Assembly: GCA_965116345.1 (NCBI GenBank)
Contig: OZ220680.1
Coordinates: 1,798,001 to 1,862,000, forward strand
Direction: 5' to 3'
Length of the DNA stretch: 64,000 bases
Source of the DNA: VXYL01 sp965116345
GTDB taxonomy: Bacteria; Pseudomonadota; Gammaproteobacteria; Pseudomonadales; Azotimanducaceae
A model generated the notes under the pieces. It made no database searches. It was given only the letters and a program-made list of their open reading frames with translations, and had not been told where the DNA came from. Positions 41,735-50,035 of this stretch are shown piece by piece (positions within the stretch are counted from its first letter, which is position 1; every line of letters starts with the position of its first letter). The translations under genes were made by a program, and so were the position numbers.

Positions 41735-43485
41735 TCCGGGTTCGAGGCAGCGCCGATCCGACCGGCCTGCTTGGTGACCAGCAGGTCTTCCAGGACGAGA
41801 TAGCCCAGGTCGGAGCCGGTGAATACCGTGAGCGCGTCCTCAGGCGTGCAGGCGATGGGTTCGCCCCGCCGATTCAGCGAGGTGTTGAGAACCACCGGGG
41901 CACCGGTCAGCTCGCCCAGGCGTTCGAGTAGCGCGTGGTAGCGCGGGTTCGTCCGCGGCGTCACCACCTGCGGGCGAGCGGTACCGTCGACGTGGACGAC
42001 TTCGGGAATCCGTTTGCGCCAGCCGGCGTCGATATCGAAGGTGATGGTCATGAACGGCGCCGGATGTCGCGACCCGAGAATGCTCTCGGCAACAGCCTCG
42101 GTCATCGAAGGACAGAACGGGCGCCAGCGCTCCCGGTACTTGATCTCGGCGTTGATGCGCGTCGCCATGCCCGGCACACCCGGACAGCCGAGGATGCTGC
42201 GCGCGCCGAGCGCCCGGGGACCGAACTCCATGCGCCCCTGGAACCACGCCAGCGGGTGTCCGGCGGCAAGGATCTTCGCTGCACGACCCGGCACGTCGTC
42301 AAGCTCTTCGACGTCGACCCCGTCGCATTTCTCGGCCGCCGCTCGGCACGCTTCGGTTGAGAAGGCGGGACCGAGATAGACATGGTTCATGGTCGCCACG
42401 CGGTCGCCGCCTGCATTGGCCACATGGGTGGCCGCGCCGAGTGCCGTTCCCGAATCGCCGGCCGCCGGCTGCACAAACAGCCTGTCCACATCCCCTCGTG
42501 CCAGGATGCGCTGATTGAGCTTGACGTTGAGCGCGCCGCCGCCGGCGAACACCAGGCTTCCACCCTCGGCGAGAACGTCCCCCAAGTGGTGGTCGATGAG
42601 ATCCATACACGCTTCCTCGTAGGCTGCCTGCATGGCGGCCGCATGGTGGACGTACGGTTCGTCCGCGTCGTCGCCGCGTCGAGGTGGGCCGAGCCGGCGC
42701 ACCAGGCCACGGCCGAAGTAGCGTCCCCGGCCGTCGTCCCGATAGCGACGCAGCCCGACCGTGTTGACGAGCCGCGTGTCGACGCGCAGTTCGCCACCCC
42801 GACAGCCCAACAGCGGCGCGAAATCGAATCGCCCGGGGTCGCCGTAGGGCGCCATGCCCATCACCTTGTACTCGCCGTCCAGCAAGCGGAAGCCGAGATA
42901 CTCGGTCAGGGCGCCGTAGACCCCCGCTAGCGAGTCCGGGTCGTAGAACTCGCGGATCCGGCCGATGGCACCCGCTTCGCCCACGCCGAAGAACGTCGTC
43001 GCGTACTCGCCCTTGCCGTCGACGCCCAGGATCGCCGTCCGACCTTCGAATCCCGACAGGTGGTAGGCACTCGACGCGTGGGCGAGGTGGTGCTCCACAG
43101 GCACGAACGTCGTCCGGGTCCAGTCGATGCCGAGGTTATTCCCCAGAGCGAGCACGCGGGAGCGGTTGCGGCGGTAGCGGCGATTGCCGTTCAGGATCGC
43201 ATCCAGCGCGCGGTCGGGCGCATGCCAATGGCGGCGCGCGTAGTGCCAGCGAGCGGGTCCGAGTAGGGACACCGGTGCATACGGAAACGCCACGGCGTCC
43301 AAACGACGGGGATCCATGTCCACAGCGTCGAGGCAGTAACGCGCAGCCAACAGCGGCATGCACTTCTCGGCATGCTTGACGCGGGTGAAGCGCTCTTCCT
43401 CCGCCGCCGCGACGACCTCGCCGTCGATCACCAGGGCGGCGGACGGGTCGTGGCCCAGGGCACCGGACAACCCGAGGACGATCAA
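41731..43485 (-). CDS. Carbamoyltransferase (NodU/CmcH/TobZ family), likely acting on LPS core
   Basis: This 584-residue protein has the YrdC-like N-terminal carbamoyladenylate half ('LGLSGALGHDPSAALVIDGE', 'HHLAHASSAYHLSGF', 'GVDGKGEYATTFFGV') and the C-terminal transferase half ('WFQGRMEFGPRALGARSIL', 'LNTSLNRRGEPIACTPEDA'). These enzymes move a carbamoyl group from carbamoyl phosphate through an adenylate to a hydroxyl. Its place between an LPS kinase and a core glycosyltransferase points to heptose carbamoylation, as by Pseudomonas WapO. Overlaps the kinase stop by four bases. Confidence 0.92.
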   Translation of the reverse strand: MIVLGLSGALGHDPSAALVIDGEVVAAAEEERFTRVKHAEKCMPLLAARYCLDAVDMDPRRLDAVAFPYAPVSLLGPARWHYARRHWHAPDRALDAILNGNRRYRRNRSRVLALGNNLGIDWTRTTFVPVEHHLAHASSAYHLSGFEGRTAILGVDGKGEYATTFFGVGEAGAIGRIREFYDPDSLAGVYGALTEYLGFRLLDGEYKVMGMAPYGDPGRFDFAPLLGCRGGELRVDTRLVNTVGLRRYRDDGRGRYFGRGLVRRLGPPRRGDDADEPYVHHAAAMQAAYEEACMDLIDHHLGDVLAEGGSLVFAGGGALNVKLNQRILARGDVDRLFVQPAAGDSGTALGAATHVANAGGDRVATMNHVYLGPAFSTEACRAAAEKCDGVDVEELDDVPGRAAKILAAGHPLAWFQGRMEFGPRALGARSILGCPGVPGMATRINAEIKYRERWRPFCPSMTEAVAESILGSRHPAPFMTITFDIDAGWRKRIPEVVHVDGTARPQVVTPRTNPRYHALLERLGELTGAPVVLNTSLNRRGEPIACTPEDALTVFTGSDLGYLVLEDLLVTKQAGRIGAASNPE

Positions 43486-45809
43486 GCCGGCCTCCCATCG
43501 AACAACCGTTGCAGTTGTTCACCGGCTGCCGGTGCAACATCGTCCCAGTTGCGCAGAAATCGCGCCACGTCCCGGCGATGGCGTCGCTCGAACCGCCGCC
43601 GGCCGCGGTGGAACACCGCCGCATCGAGGTCGAGCACGGTCACCTCATCGTCGACGACGAGAAAGTTACTGGCCTTCGTGTCGCCGTGGCTGAGCCGTGC
43701 CGTCCGCAGCGCCCCGAAAAGCATATCCACGCGATTCGCGAGCTCGGCGTCGAACCCACGGCAACGCACGACGTCGGCCAACGGCGTGCCACCGGCGGCG
43801 TCGAGGACCAGATAGGCGATGGCTCTTCCGACCCGCGGCCGCCGCTCCTCGATGAGCGCCCGTGGCCGCGGAGTCGTCACGCCCGCGAACCGCAGTCCAT
43901 GGCCTGCACGCCAGGCACGGCGGGCACGAGTGCTGCGCAACCTCTGCCGGAGGAGATGGCGAACGTTCTTGACGTTGTACCGCTTGATCATCAAGTCGCC
44001 GAGACGAACCACCGTGGCGGTGTTGCCCACCTTCACCAGCGAGCCCGTCGCCATCGCCGCTTCCGGGTCGGCCAAGACCGCCTCCAGGGCAGGGTCGTCG
44101 TCGCCCCGGCTCCTCATCACGCGGCGACCGTGGTCGTCATCGACCGAGAAAGCGGTGCACTCGCGCACCGTCTTCGCCACCCACTTGGCGATCCGGCGGC
44201 GGCGCGCCTGCTCCACCGAACTGGCGAAACCCGCAAACGAGTACGCCGGTCTCCGCCGTGTGTGAATTCCTTGGCGCGCTTCGACATAACGCTCCAACAG
44301 GGGACGAAGGGGCGGCAGCTGTTCGGCGGGAAACTCTGCCAGCAACCGGGCGACATCCGCCAAGCCTCGCTCCAATCCAACACGGCTGTCCCGTCCAACG
44401 GCGGCACCATCGACGGCGAACACGTCGTCGGCCCGAACCAGGAAATTGCCGACGTGGAGGTCGCGCTGCCGCAGGCCGCCGTTGTGCAGATGGGCCAGTG
44501 CGACGACCAATCTCCGTGCATCGCCCGCGACCGGCGTGCGTGCATCGGCGACATGATCGAGGGCAAGGATGCGTGCTCCACCGCCTCGCCCCGCGCCCAG
44601 CAATCCCGGGGTGCACACCCCCGACTCGCGCAGCGCCGCGACACCAGAGCGTTCGCGCCGGAAGTCGCGCGTCGCCCGGCGGCCGAAGAAAGCCTTGAGC
44701 ACCGCATCACGCCCGTCCAGTTCCGCACGGACGACCAGGCGGCGACCGGGTTGGGCGCGCAGCACTTCCGTGCACACGAGCCGCCTCGGACCCTGCCCGA
44801 GGTCGGCGTCGAAGCGAAACGGCAGCCGCGGCGTGCGACCCACGTCCGCGAGACGCGACACGCTCGGTATCTCCGCCACGCCCTCGCCCCAGGCGCCCGG
44901 CAGCGCCAATCCCCGGCTCGACCCCTTGGCGCGCAAGCGCACGGCACGCCGTTCGACACTGCGCCAGAAGCCGCGCTCCCGACGCAGAGCCGCAGCGGGC
45001 CGCGCGCCGGTGTAGGCCGCTACGAAGCGGAAGAGATCCTGGCGACTGAGGGCGGTGGCCGACACCGAGTAGAGCAACGCGGCGAGATCGCGGCGACGCC
45101 AGCGATTCGGTACCTGGGCGCGAACGCCCTTTAGGGCGCCTACACCCTTTAGGGCGCCTACGCCCTTTAGGGTGCCTACGCCTGCACGGTGCAGATCAAT
45201 GACCGCGAGGTCCACCTCGCCCAACGCCAGCTTGGCCTCGTCGACGAGCAGGTGGCAGGCATAGTAGTCCCTGTGGTTGACACCGGCGGCGTGCATGGCG
45301 GCGGTCAACCGCCCGGCGCCAACGACGACGCGACGCTTGAGGCGAGGATCGGGTGGCGCCGCCGACCAAGCGTTGACGACGTCTTCGAGACTGGCGTAGC
45401 CCAGCAGTGCATCGCAAACGACGAACGAACGACGCTGCGCCGGGTTCAGTCCCCGTACGCCGAAAGCGGCGACCTCGGGTGCCGGCACGCCGCGGTCGCG
45501 CAGTCGCCGACAGGCCTCGAACTCGTTGCGCGCGCCGAGTATCGGCGGCTTGCCCACGAGCAGATTCTTCGCGATTTCGCGCCAACCCACACCCAGGTGC
45601 AGCTTGGCGAAGTAGACGCCGTCCGCTAGCGCGATTCGGAACGTCTTCCTCCGAGCGGTCTGACGATAGACGTCACCGTCGACCTCGGACAGAGCCGCGA
45701 ACAGGCCATCGGACGAGATCGAAGCAGGCTGCGCCTCTCCGCCGCCGGCGCCGAGCGCGCCCGCCTCGATCGCCGCCCTGAAATCGTCACGCAGGTAGGG
45801 TCTGCGCAT
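43482..45809 (-). CDS. Fused LPS core kinase: WaaP-like domain plus two further kinase-like domains
   Basis: The protein is 775 residues from the ATG ending at 45809. Domain 1 (about 40-290) is WaaP-like: 'YFAKLHLG' Lys69, 'VNHRDYYACHLLVDE' with Asp181, 'VIDLHRA' Asp205. Domain 2 (about 345-520): 'AVLKAFFG' Lys372, 'LRQRDLHVGNFLV' Asp450/Asn455, 'VFAVDGAAV'. Domain 3 (about 590-765): 'LMIKRYN' Lys609, 'LSHGDTKASNFLV' Asp710/Asn715, 'VLDLDAAVF'. Domains 2-3 look like the double-kinase protein beside waaP in Pseudomonas (PA5006 type), so this is a WaaP fusion to it. A GVGALK repeat (residues 210-229) interrupts domain 1. Confidence 0.88.
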   Translation of the reverse strand: MRRPYLRDDFRAAIEAGALGAGGGEAQPASISSDGLFAALSEVDGDVYRQTARRKTFRIALADGVYFAKLHLGVGWREIAKNLLVGKPPILGARNEFEACRRLRDRGVPAPEVAAFGVRGLNPAQRRSFVVCDALLGYASLEDVVNAWSAAPPDPRLKRRVVVGAGRLTAAMHAAGVNHRDYYACHLLVDEAKLALGEVDLAVIDLHRAGVGTLKGVGALKGVGALKGVRAQVPNRWRRRDLAALLYSVSATALSRQDLFRFVAAYTGARPAAALRRERGFWRSVERRAVRLRAKGSSRGLALPGAWGEGVAEIPSVSRLADVGRTPRLPFRFDADLGQGPRRLVCTEVLRAQPGRRLVVRAELDGRDAVLKAFFGRRATRDFRRERSGVAALRESGVCTPGLLGAGRGGGARILALDHVADARTPVAGDARRLVVALAHLHNGGLRQRDLHVGNFLVRADDVFAVDGAAVGRDSRVGLERGLADVARLLAEFPAEQLPPLRPLLERYVEARQGIHTRRRPAYSFAGFASSVEQARRRRIAKWVAKTVRECTAFSVDDDHGRRVMRSRGDDDPALEAVLADPEAAMATGSLVKVGNTATVVRLGDLMIKRYNVKNVRHLLRQRLRSTRARRAWRAGHGLRFAGVTTPRPRALIEERRPRVGRAIAYLVLDAAGGTPLADVVRCRGFDAELANRVDMLFGALRTARLSHGDTKASNFLVVDDEVTVLDLDAAVFHRGRRRFERRHRRDVARFLRNWDDVAPAAGEQLQRLFDGRPA
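45125..45180. repeat. Three tandem 18-bp GTAG palindromes inside the LPS kinase gene
   Basis: GCCCTTTAGGGCGCCTAC (45126-45143), ACCCTTTAGGGCGCCTAC (45144-45161) and GCCCTTTAGGGTGCCTAC (45162-45179). On the minus strand each unit is GTAG followed by a short hairpin (GCGCCC TAAA GGGCG). Being 18 bp, they stay in frame and encode a three-fold GV(G)ALK repeat in domain 1 of the kinase, where WaaP normally passes directly from IDLHRA to RWRxxDL. Confidence 0.85.
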
Positions 45810-47964
45810 GGCCTTCCCGATGTCGGATGTGCATCGAGATGCTGTCCGCCAACCGCGCCGCCCGCCCGTAGTGGCGAGGTTCTCCACCGTAGCACGTCGC
45901 GTTTTTCGACCACCGGAACCGGTCCTCCGGCGATGCCACGAGATCCGCGAGGACGTGATCGAAATCCGCCTGCCGGTAGGGTGCCGACAACACCGTCCCC
46001 GCGCAGGCGTTCTCCACCAATCGAGAATCCGCGACCCCGGCCAAGGTGACCACGGGTCGCCCCGCGGCGATGGCGTCGAAGATCCAACTGTCGGACGTGG
46101 TCGCGTAGGACAGGTCCACGAAAACGTCGGCGGCGGCAATGGCGTCCCCGGCCGCGAGGCCGCCGTCGACCTCGACCGTCAGCTTCAGGGTCCGGGCGGC
46201 GGCCAGGAACGAATTCCCCAGTTCACCCGCGGCAAGTACCCGGCAACCGTCGCGGATTTCCTCGGGCAGCCGGCCGATGCCGACCAAGAGCCGCTCGAAG
46301 CCCCGACTCACCAGGTCGCGTCCGGCAATGGCAAAGACCAGATGCCCCGGCTCGAAACCGTAGCGTTCACGCAGCGAGTCTCGTTTCGCCCCTGACGGTC
46401 GTGGCTGCGCTGCCAGACCCGGGGGCAAGCCCTCAGCACACGTCGTTTCGACCACGCCGTTGGCTTGCCACAGTGGGGGCTCCACCCCGGGTTGGCCCGG
46501 GTTGGCCGCCAGCCGTTCCAGACCCGCGGAGGACAGTCGGAACCGGGTGACGTCCGGTGGGACGTCAGGCACATCGTCGAAGCAGACGATGCCGTTCGCA
46601 GACGCCTTGCCAACCGCTTCAGCCGCCCAGCGCCGGCGCCGCTCACGACGCACCCGATCGGTTAGCGCCGTCGCGCCCACCCGGACCACCTCGACGCCGT
46701 CGACTGCGGGCAAATCGCCGCCGTTCGTGTAGATCCGCACGGTCATGCCGAGGTCCCGACACCTCGCCGCCAGCGGCAGCAACGGGCGGTACCGAGGATC
46801 GGCGCGCGTGTAGCGCAAGGCGCACAACGCCACGAGGGGCCGGGGGCCCGCCGCGAATTCCTCCAGCAGATCCACGGCGCGGTCGGCCATCGCGAACAGC
46901 GAGGGATCCTCCGCGAGCTTGCGCCCGCGGTTCGACCAAGCGGTGCGTTCGTCCGAAGCCACAACGCGTATGAGATCCGCGTCGAAACACGCCTGATCGA
47001 ACGGCACCGGCGTCACGACACCCGCTCCGGCGCGGTCGATGAGCGACGCATAGCCGCAGTTGGCGGTCGCCAATACGGGAAGTCCGGCAACGGCCGCTTC
47101 GAGCAGCACCATGCCCGCCGCCTCGTCGTGGGCAGGCAGGACCAAGGCATCGGCCGAGGCGAGCCAGAGTGGAATATCGTCGCGCCCACCCATGAAGTGG
47201 ACTCGCTCGGCGATTCCCAAGCGGCGCGCGAGGCGCTGGAAACGGCTCGCCCGGTCGGTGCCGACGACGAACAGCCTCGTGCGTTGCCGCCGTTCTTCGG
47301 GTAAGCCGGCGACGCCCCGCAGAGCGCGGTCCAGACCCTTCTTGACGAATCCCGATCCGACGAACAGCAACATCGTGTCGGCGTCGGCAACGCCCAGCTG
47401 CTGCCGGAACGCTTTGGCTTCGTTCGGGTCGGCAGCAGCGCGGTCGGGCTCGACGCCCGGCGGCAATTCGTGGAATCGATCGACGGGTGTCCGGTAGACC
47501 GCTCGGAAGGAGTCGGCCTGGCCGGGTGCAATGGTCAGGATCCGGGTCCTGCCGTGCTCCTCGAAGACCGCACGTTCGAAGTCCGCATAGTGCCGGTAGC
47601 GGGGCGTGAGCCGGTACGGCCAAGGTCGTTGGGTTCGGGCCTTGGCCTCGAAACAGGAGTCGCCGGCGTAGTAGACGTCAAGCTCCGGCACCTTGTTCAT
47701 GCCCACCGTCAGGTCCACCGGATGGGCCGCCAGATGACGCGTGACGCGTTGGGCGAAACGCCGTTGCCGAACATGACTGCGCAACCCGCGGGTCGGCAGG
47801 ACGACGACCTCCGCACCCGCCGGCACCGTACCCGCGTACTCCATCGTGTAGATACGTACGCGGTGGCCGCGCCCGCGACAGCCCGCCACGAGCTTGGCCA
47901 GGTCCCGTGAGATTCCTCCGTGTGCGAACACCTTGAACAGGACGAACGCGACGTCCACAGTCAC
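45787..47964 (-). CDS. waaG: WaaG-like LPS core glucosyltransferase fused to a second GT-B-like domain
   Basis: The protein is 725 residues. The first half (1 to about 370) matches WaaG: 'FVLFKVFAHGGISRDLAKLV', 'LTVGMNKVPELDVYYAGDSC', 'LLFVGSGFVKKGLDRALRG' and EX7E in 'DEAAGMVLLEAAVAGLPV'. It adds the first hexose to heptose II. The second half (about 375-725) is another GT-B-like unit ('LVALCALRYTRADPRYRPLL', 'DAIAAADVFVDLSYATTSDS'), in which the EX7E motif is degraded, so it may be structural or specificity-setting. WaaG is usually about 370 residues, so this is twice normal length. Overlaps the kinase start by 23 bp; waaC ends 11 bp upstream. Confidence 0.9.
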   Translation of the reverse strand: MTVDVAFVLFKVFAHGGISRDLAKLVAGCRGRGHRVRIYTMEYAGTVPAGAEVVVLPTRGLRSHVRQRRFAQRVTRHLAAHPVDLTVGMNKVPELDVYYAGDSCFEAKARTQRPWPYRLTPRYRHYADFERAVFEEHGRTRILTIAPGQADSFRAVYRTPVDRFHELPPGVEPDRAAADPNEAKAFRQQLGVADADTMLLFVGSGFVKKGLDRALRGVAGLPEERRQRTRLFVVGTDRASRFQRLARRLGIAERVHFMGGRDDIPLWLASADALVLPAHDEAAGMVLLEAAVAGLPVLATANCGYASLIDRAGAGVVTPVPFDQACFDADLIRVVASDERTAWSNRGRKLAEDPSLFAMADRAVDLLEEFAAGPRPLVALCALRYTRADPRYRPLLPLAARCRDLGMTVRIYTNGGDLPAVDGVEVVRVGATALTDRVRRERRRRWAAEAVGKASANGIVCFDDVPDVPPDVTRFRLSSAGLERLAANPGQPGVEPPLWQANGVVETTCAEGLPPGLAAQPRPSGAKRDSLRERYGFEPGHLVFAIAGRDLVSRGFERLLVGIGRLPEEIRDGCRVLAAGELGNSFLAAARTLKLTVEVDGGLAAGDAIAAADVFVDLSYATTSDSWIFDAIAAGRPVVTLAGVADSRLVENACAGTVLSAPYRQADFDHVLADLVASPEDRFRWSKNATCYGGEPRHYGRAARLADSISMHIRHREGHAQTLPA

Positions 47965-47975
47965 CCCTCAACCAA

Positions 47976-49019
47976 TCATTTGACGACGGTCGCCACCCGG
48001 CCGTCCCCACCCATCATCGCCGCCAACGTCGTCCATGCCCGATCAGGTGGGACGGCAGCAAGGCAAGCCGCCGCGCCGTTCGCCACCCGGGCGGTGTCGG
48101 GTCGCCGGCACACCCTCGAGCGGCATGGCGAACACGGCAGACCTGCCGACAGATCGCGCGCCCGGGGTCCATGACAACCGGTCAGTCGATGGTCGGTGGG
48201 GCCGAACAACATCACCGTCGGACGGCCCAGCGCCGCACCGAAATGCACCAGGCCGCTGTCCACGCCGATGACGCCGCAGGTGTTCTCCACGAGGCCGAGG
48301 ACGTCGGCCAGGTCCATCGACGGGCAGACCCAGGCTTCGGGAACGGCGGCGGCGATGCGTTCGGCCCGGGCTCGTTCGCCGTCCATCCACGGCAATACCG
48401 GGGTGTACCCGGCCGCCGCCGCCCGACGGGCGACATCGGTCCAGTAGCCTTCCGGCCAGAGCTTGGTCTTCCACGTCGTGCCGTGGGCCAGCAATATGGC
48501 GTTGTCCGGGGCGTAGACGTCCGTCGACGGCGGGCCGAGGTGAAAGGCCGGTTCCGGGTCCGGGGACTCATAGCCGAAGGCGGCAGCGAACAGACGGCGC
48601 AGACGGCTGATCGCATGGTCGCTCCGCGGGATGTGAACGCGCCGCTGGTAGCCGAGGGACGCAAGGCGCTCACGGGCCGACGATGCATCGAAGCCGACAC
48701 GCTCGCCGACCCCCGCCCAACCCGCGACGATGGCACTCTTGACCAAGCCCTGGGCATCGAGCACCACGTCGTAGTGCCGCGCGCGCAAGCCGCGACGAAC
48801 CGCCAGCAGTTCCCTGATGCCGTCGGCCGGCGCGTGCCGCCAGCGTCTGAACGCCACGGGCAGCACCTCGTCGACGCCTCGTGCGCGCGATGCCAGCGCC
48901 TGGTAGTCCTCTTCCACGACCCAGTCGAAGCGCACACCACGACGCGCCGCGTCGTCGACCGCCGGTAGCGCATGGACGATGTCGCCCATGGACGACATCT
49001 TCACCAGCAGAACCTTCAT
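47976..49019 (-). CDS. waaC: LPS heptosyltransferase I
   Basis: This protein is 347 residues from the ATG ending at 49019. GT9 family: 'MKVLLVKMSSMGDIVHALPA', 'LDAQGLVKSAIVAGWAGVGE', 'ILLAHGTTWKTKLWPEGYWT' and 'CGVIGVDSGLVHFGAALGRP'. It adds the first L-glycero-D-manno-heptose to Kdo2-lipid A. It starts on a four-base ATGA overlap with waaF. Confidence 0.97.
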   Translation of the reverse strand: MKVLLVKMSSMGDIVHALPAVDDAARRGVRFDWVVEEDYQALASRARGVDEVLPVAFRRWRHAPADGIRELLAVRRGLRARHYDVVLDAQGLVKSAIVAGWAGVGERVGFDASSARERLASLGYQRRVHIPRSDHAISRLRRLFAAAFGYESPDPEPAFHLGPPSTDVYAPDNAILLAHGTTWKTKLWPEGYWTDVARRAAAAGYTPVLPWMDGERARAERIAAAVPEAWVCPSMDLADVLGLVENTCGVIGVDSGLVHFGAALGRPTVMLFGPTDHRLTGCHGPRARDLSAGLPCSPCRSRVCRRPDTARVANGAAACLAAVPPDRAWTTLAAMMGGDGRVATVVK

Positions 49020-50008
49020 GCGGCAATCCCCACGTCGACCAGGGCGTCGAACACGGTGTCCGCGGATATCCCCGTCAGGCAGCCCAGATGGCCGAGCGGG
49101 CAGGTGCGTTGATGGCACGGCCTGCAGTCGAGGTCCCTCGAAACCACGACGGCCCGAGGCGACAGTGGCGGCGTGAAGGCCGGCGTGGTGGAGCCGAACA
49201 CCGCAACCACGGGCACACCCACCGCCGCCGCCACATGCATCAGCCCCGAGTCGTTGGTGACCGCCGCGTCCACACCTGACAACAGATCCACGGCGTCGTC
49301 GAGGCTTGTCCGGCCGACCAGATCGACGATGCCGTCGCAGCCGGCGAACGCCGAGGCCACCTCCCGGTCGCGTTCGCCGCCCAACAGCCAGACCGCGATG
49401 CGGCTTGCCGTACACCGCCGGGCCAACTCCACGAATCGTTCCGCGGGCCATCGTTTCGACGGGCCGTATTCGGCACCGGGACATAGCGCCACGACGGGTC
49501 CACCGGCATCGAGCCCATGTTGCTCCAGCAGGCGGAGTCGCCGCGCCTCGTCGGCGCGCAGTCGCGGACGGGCGGGAACGACGTCCGCGAGCGCGGCGAA
49601 CCGATCCACCATGCGCGGCAACCGCTCAACATCAAGCGTGCGCCGATCGGACAGTACGCCGTAACGCGACTCGCCCGTGAAGCCGGTGCGCACGGGGATG
49701 CCGGCGAACAGGGGTGGCAATGCGGACTTGAAGGAGTTCGGCAGGATGATCGCCTGATCGAAGTCGTGGGGCCGAATACGTGCTCCGGCACGGAAGCGCT
49801 CGTCAAGGCCGAGCCTGCCACGGCGGGCGTCGATGGTGTGCACCGCGTCGACCCCGGGCATTCGCGTCGCCAACTCGGCGAGCGCGACGGGTGCAAGGTA
49901 GTGGACGGTGCTTCCGCGGGCGCACAGACCCGGCACGAGGGCGTGCGACATCACCAGGTCCCCGACCCAAGCGGGGGAGACCACCAGGACCTTAGCTGCT
50001 TTCAACAT
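49016..50008 (-). CDS. waaF: LPS heptosyltransferase II
   Basis: This 330-residue GT9 protein has 'VLVVSPAWVGDLVMSHALVP', 'AIILPNSFKSALPPLFAGIP', 'LCPGAEYGPSKRWPAERFVE', 'AAVTNDSGLMHVAAAVGVPV' and the C-terminal Cys-rich 'DCRPCHQRTCPLGHLGCL'. It adds heptose II. It lies 27 bp after ilvE, the same neighbour as in Pseudomonas. Confidence 0.97.
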   Translation of the reverse strand: MLKAAKVLVVSPAWVGDLVMSHALVPGLCARGSTVHYLAPVALAELATRMPGVDAVHTIDARRGRLGLDERFRAGARIRPHDFDQAIILPNSFKSALPPLFAGIPVRTGFTGESRYGVLSDRRTLDVERLPRMVDRFAALADVVPARPRLRADEARRLRLLEQHGLDAGGPVVALCPGAEYGPSKRWPAERFVELARRCTASRIAVWLLGGERDREVASAFAGCDGIVDLVGRTSLDDAVDLLSGVDAAVTNDSGLMHVAAAVGVPVVAVFGSTTPAFTPPLSPRAVVVSRDLDCRPCHQRTCPLGHLGCLTGISADTVFDALVDVGIAA

Positions 50009-50035
50009 CGCGGCATCGGCGTCGTTGCCGTTGCC

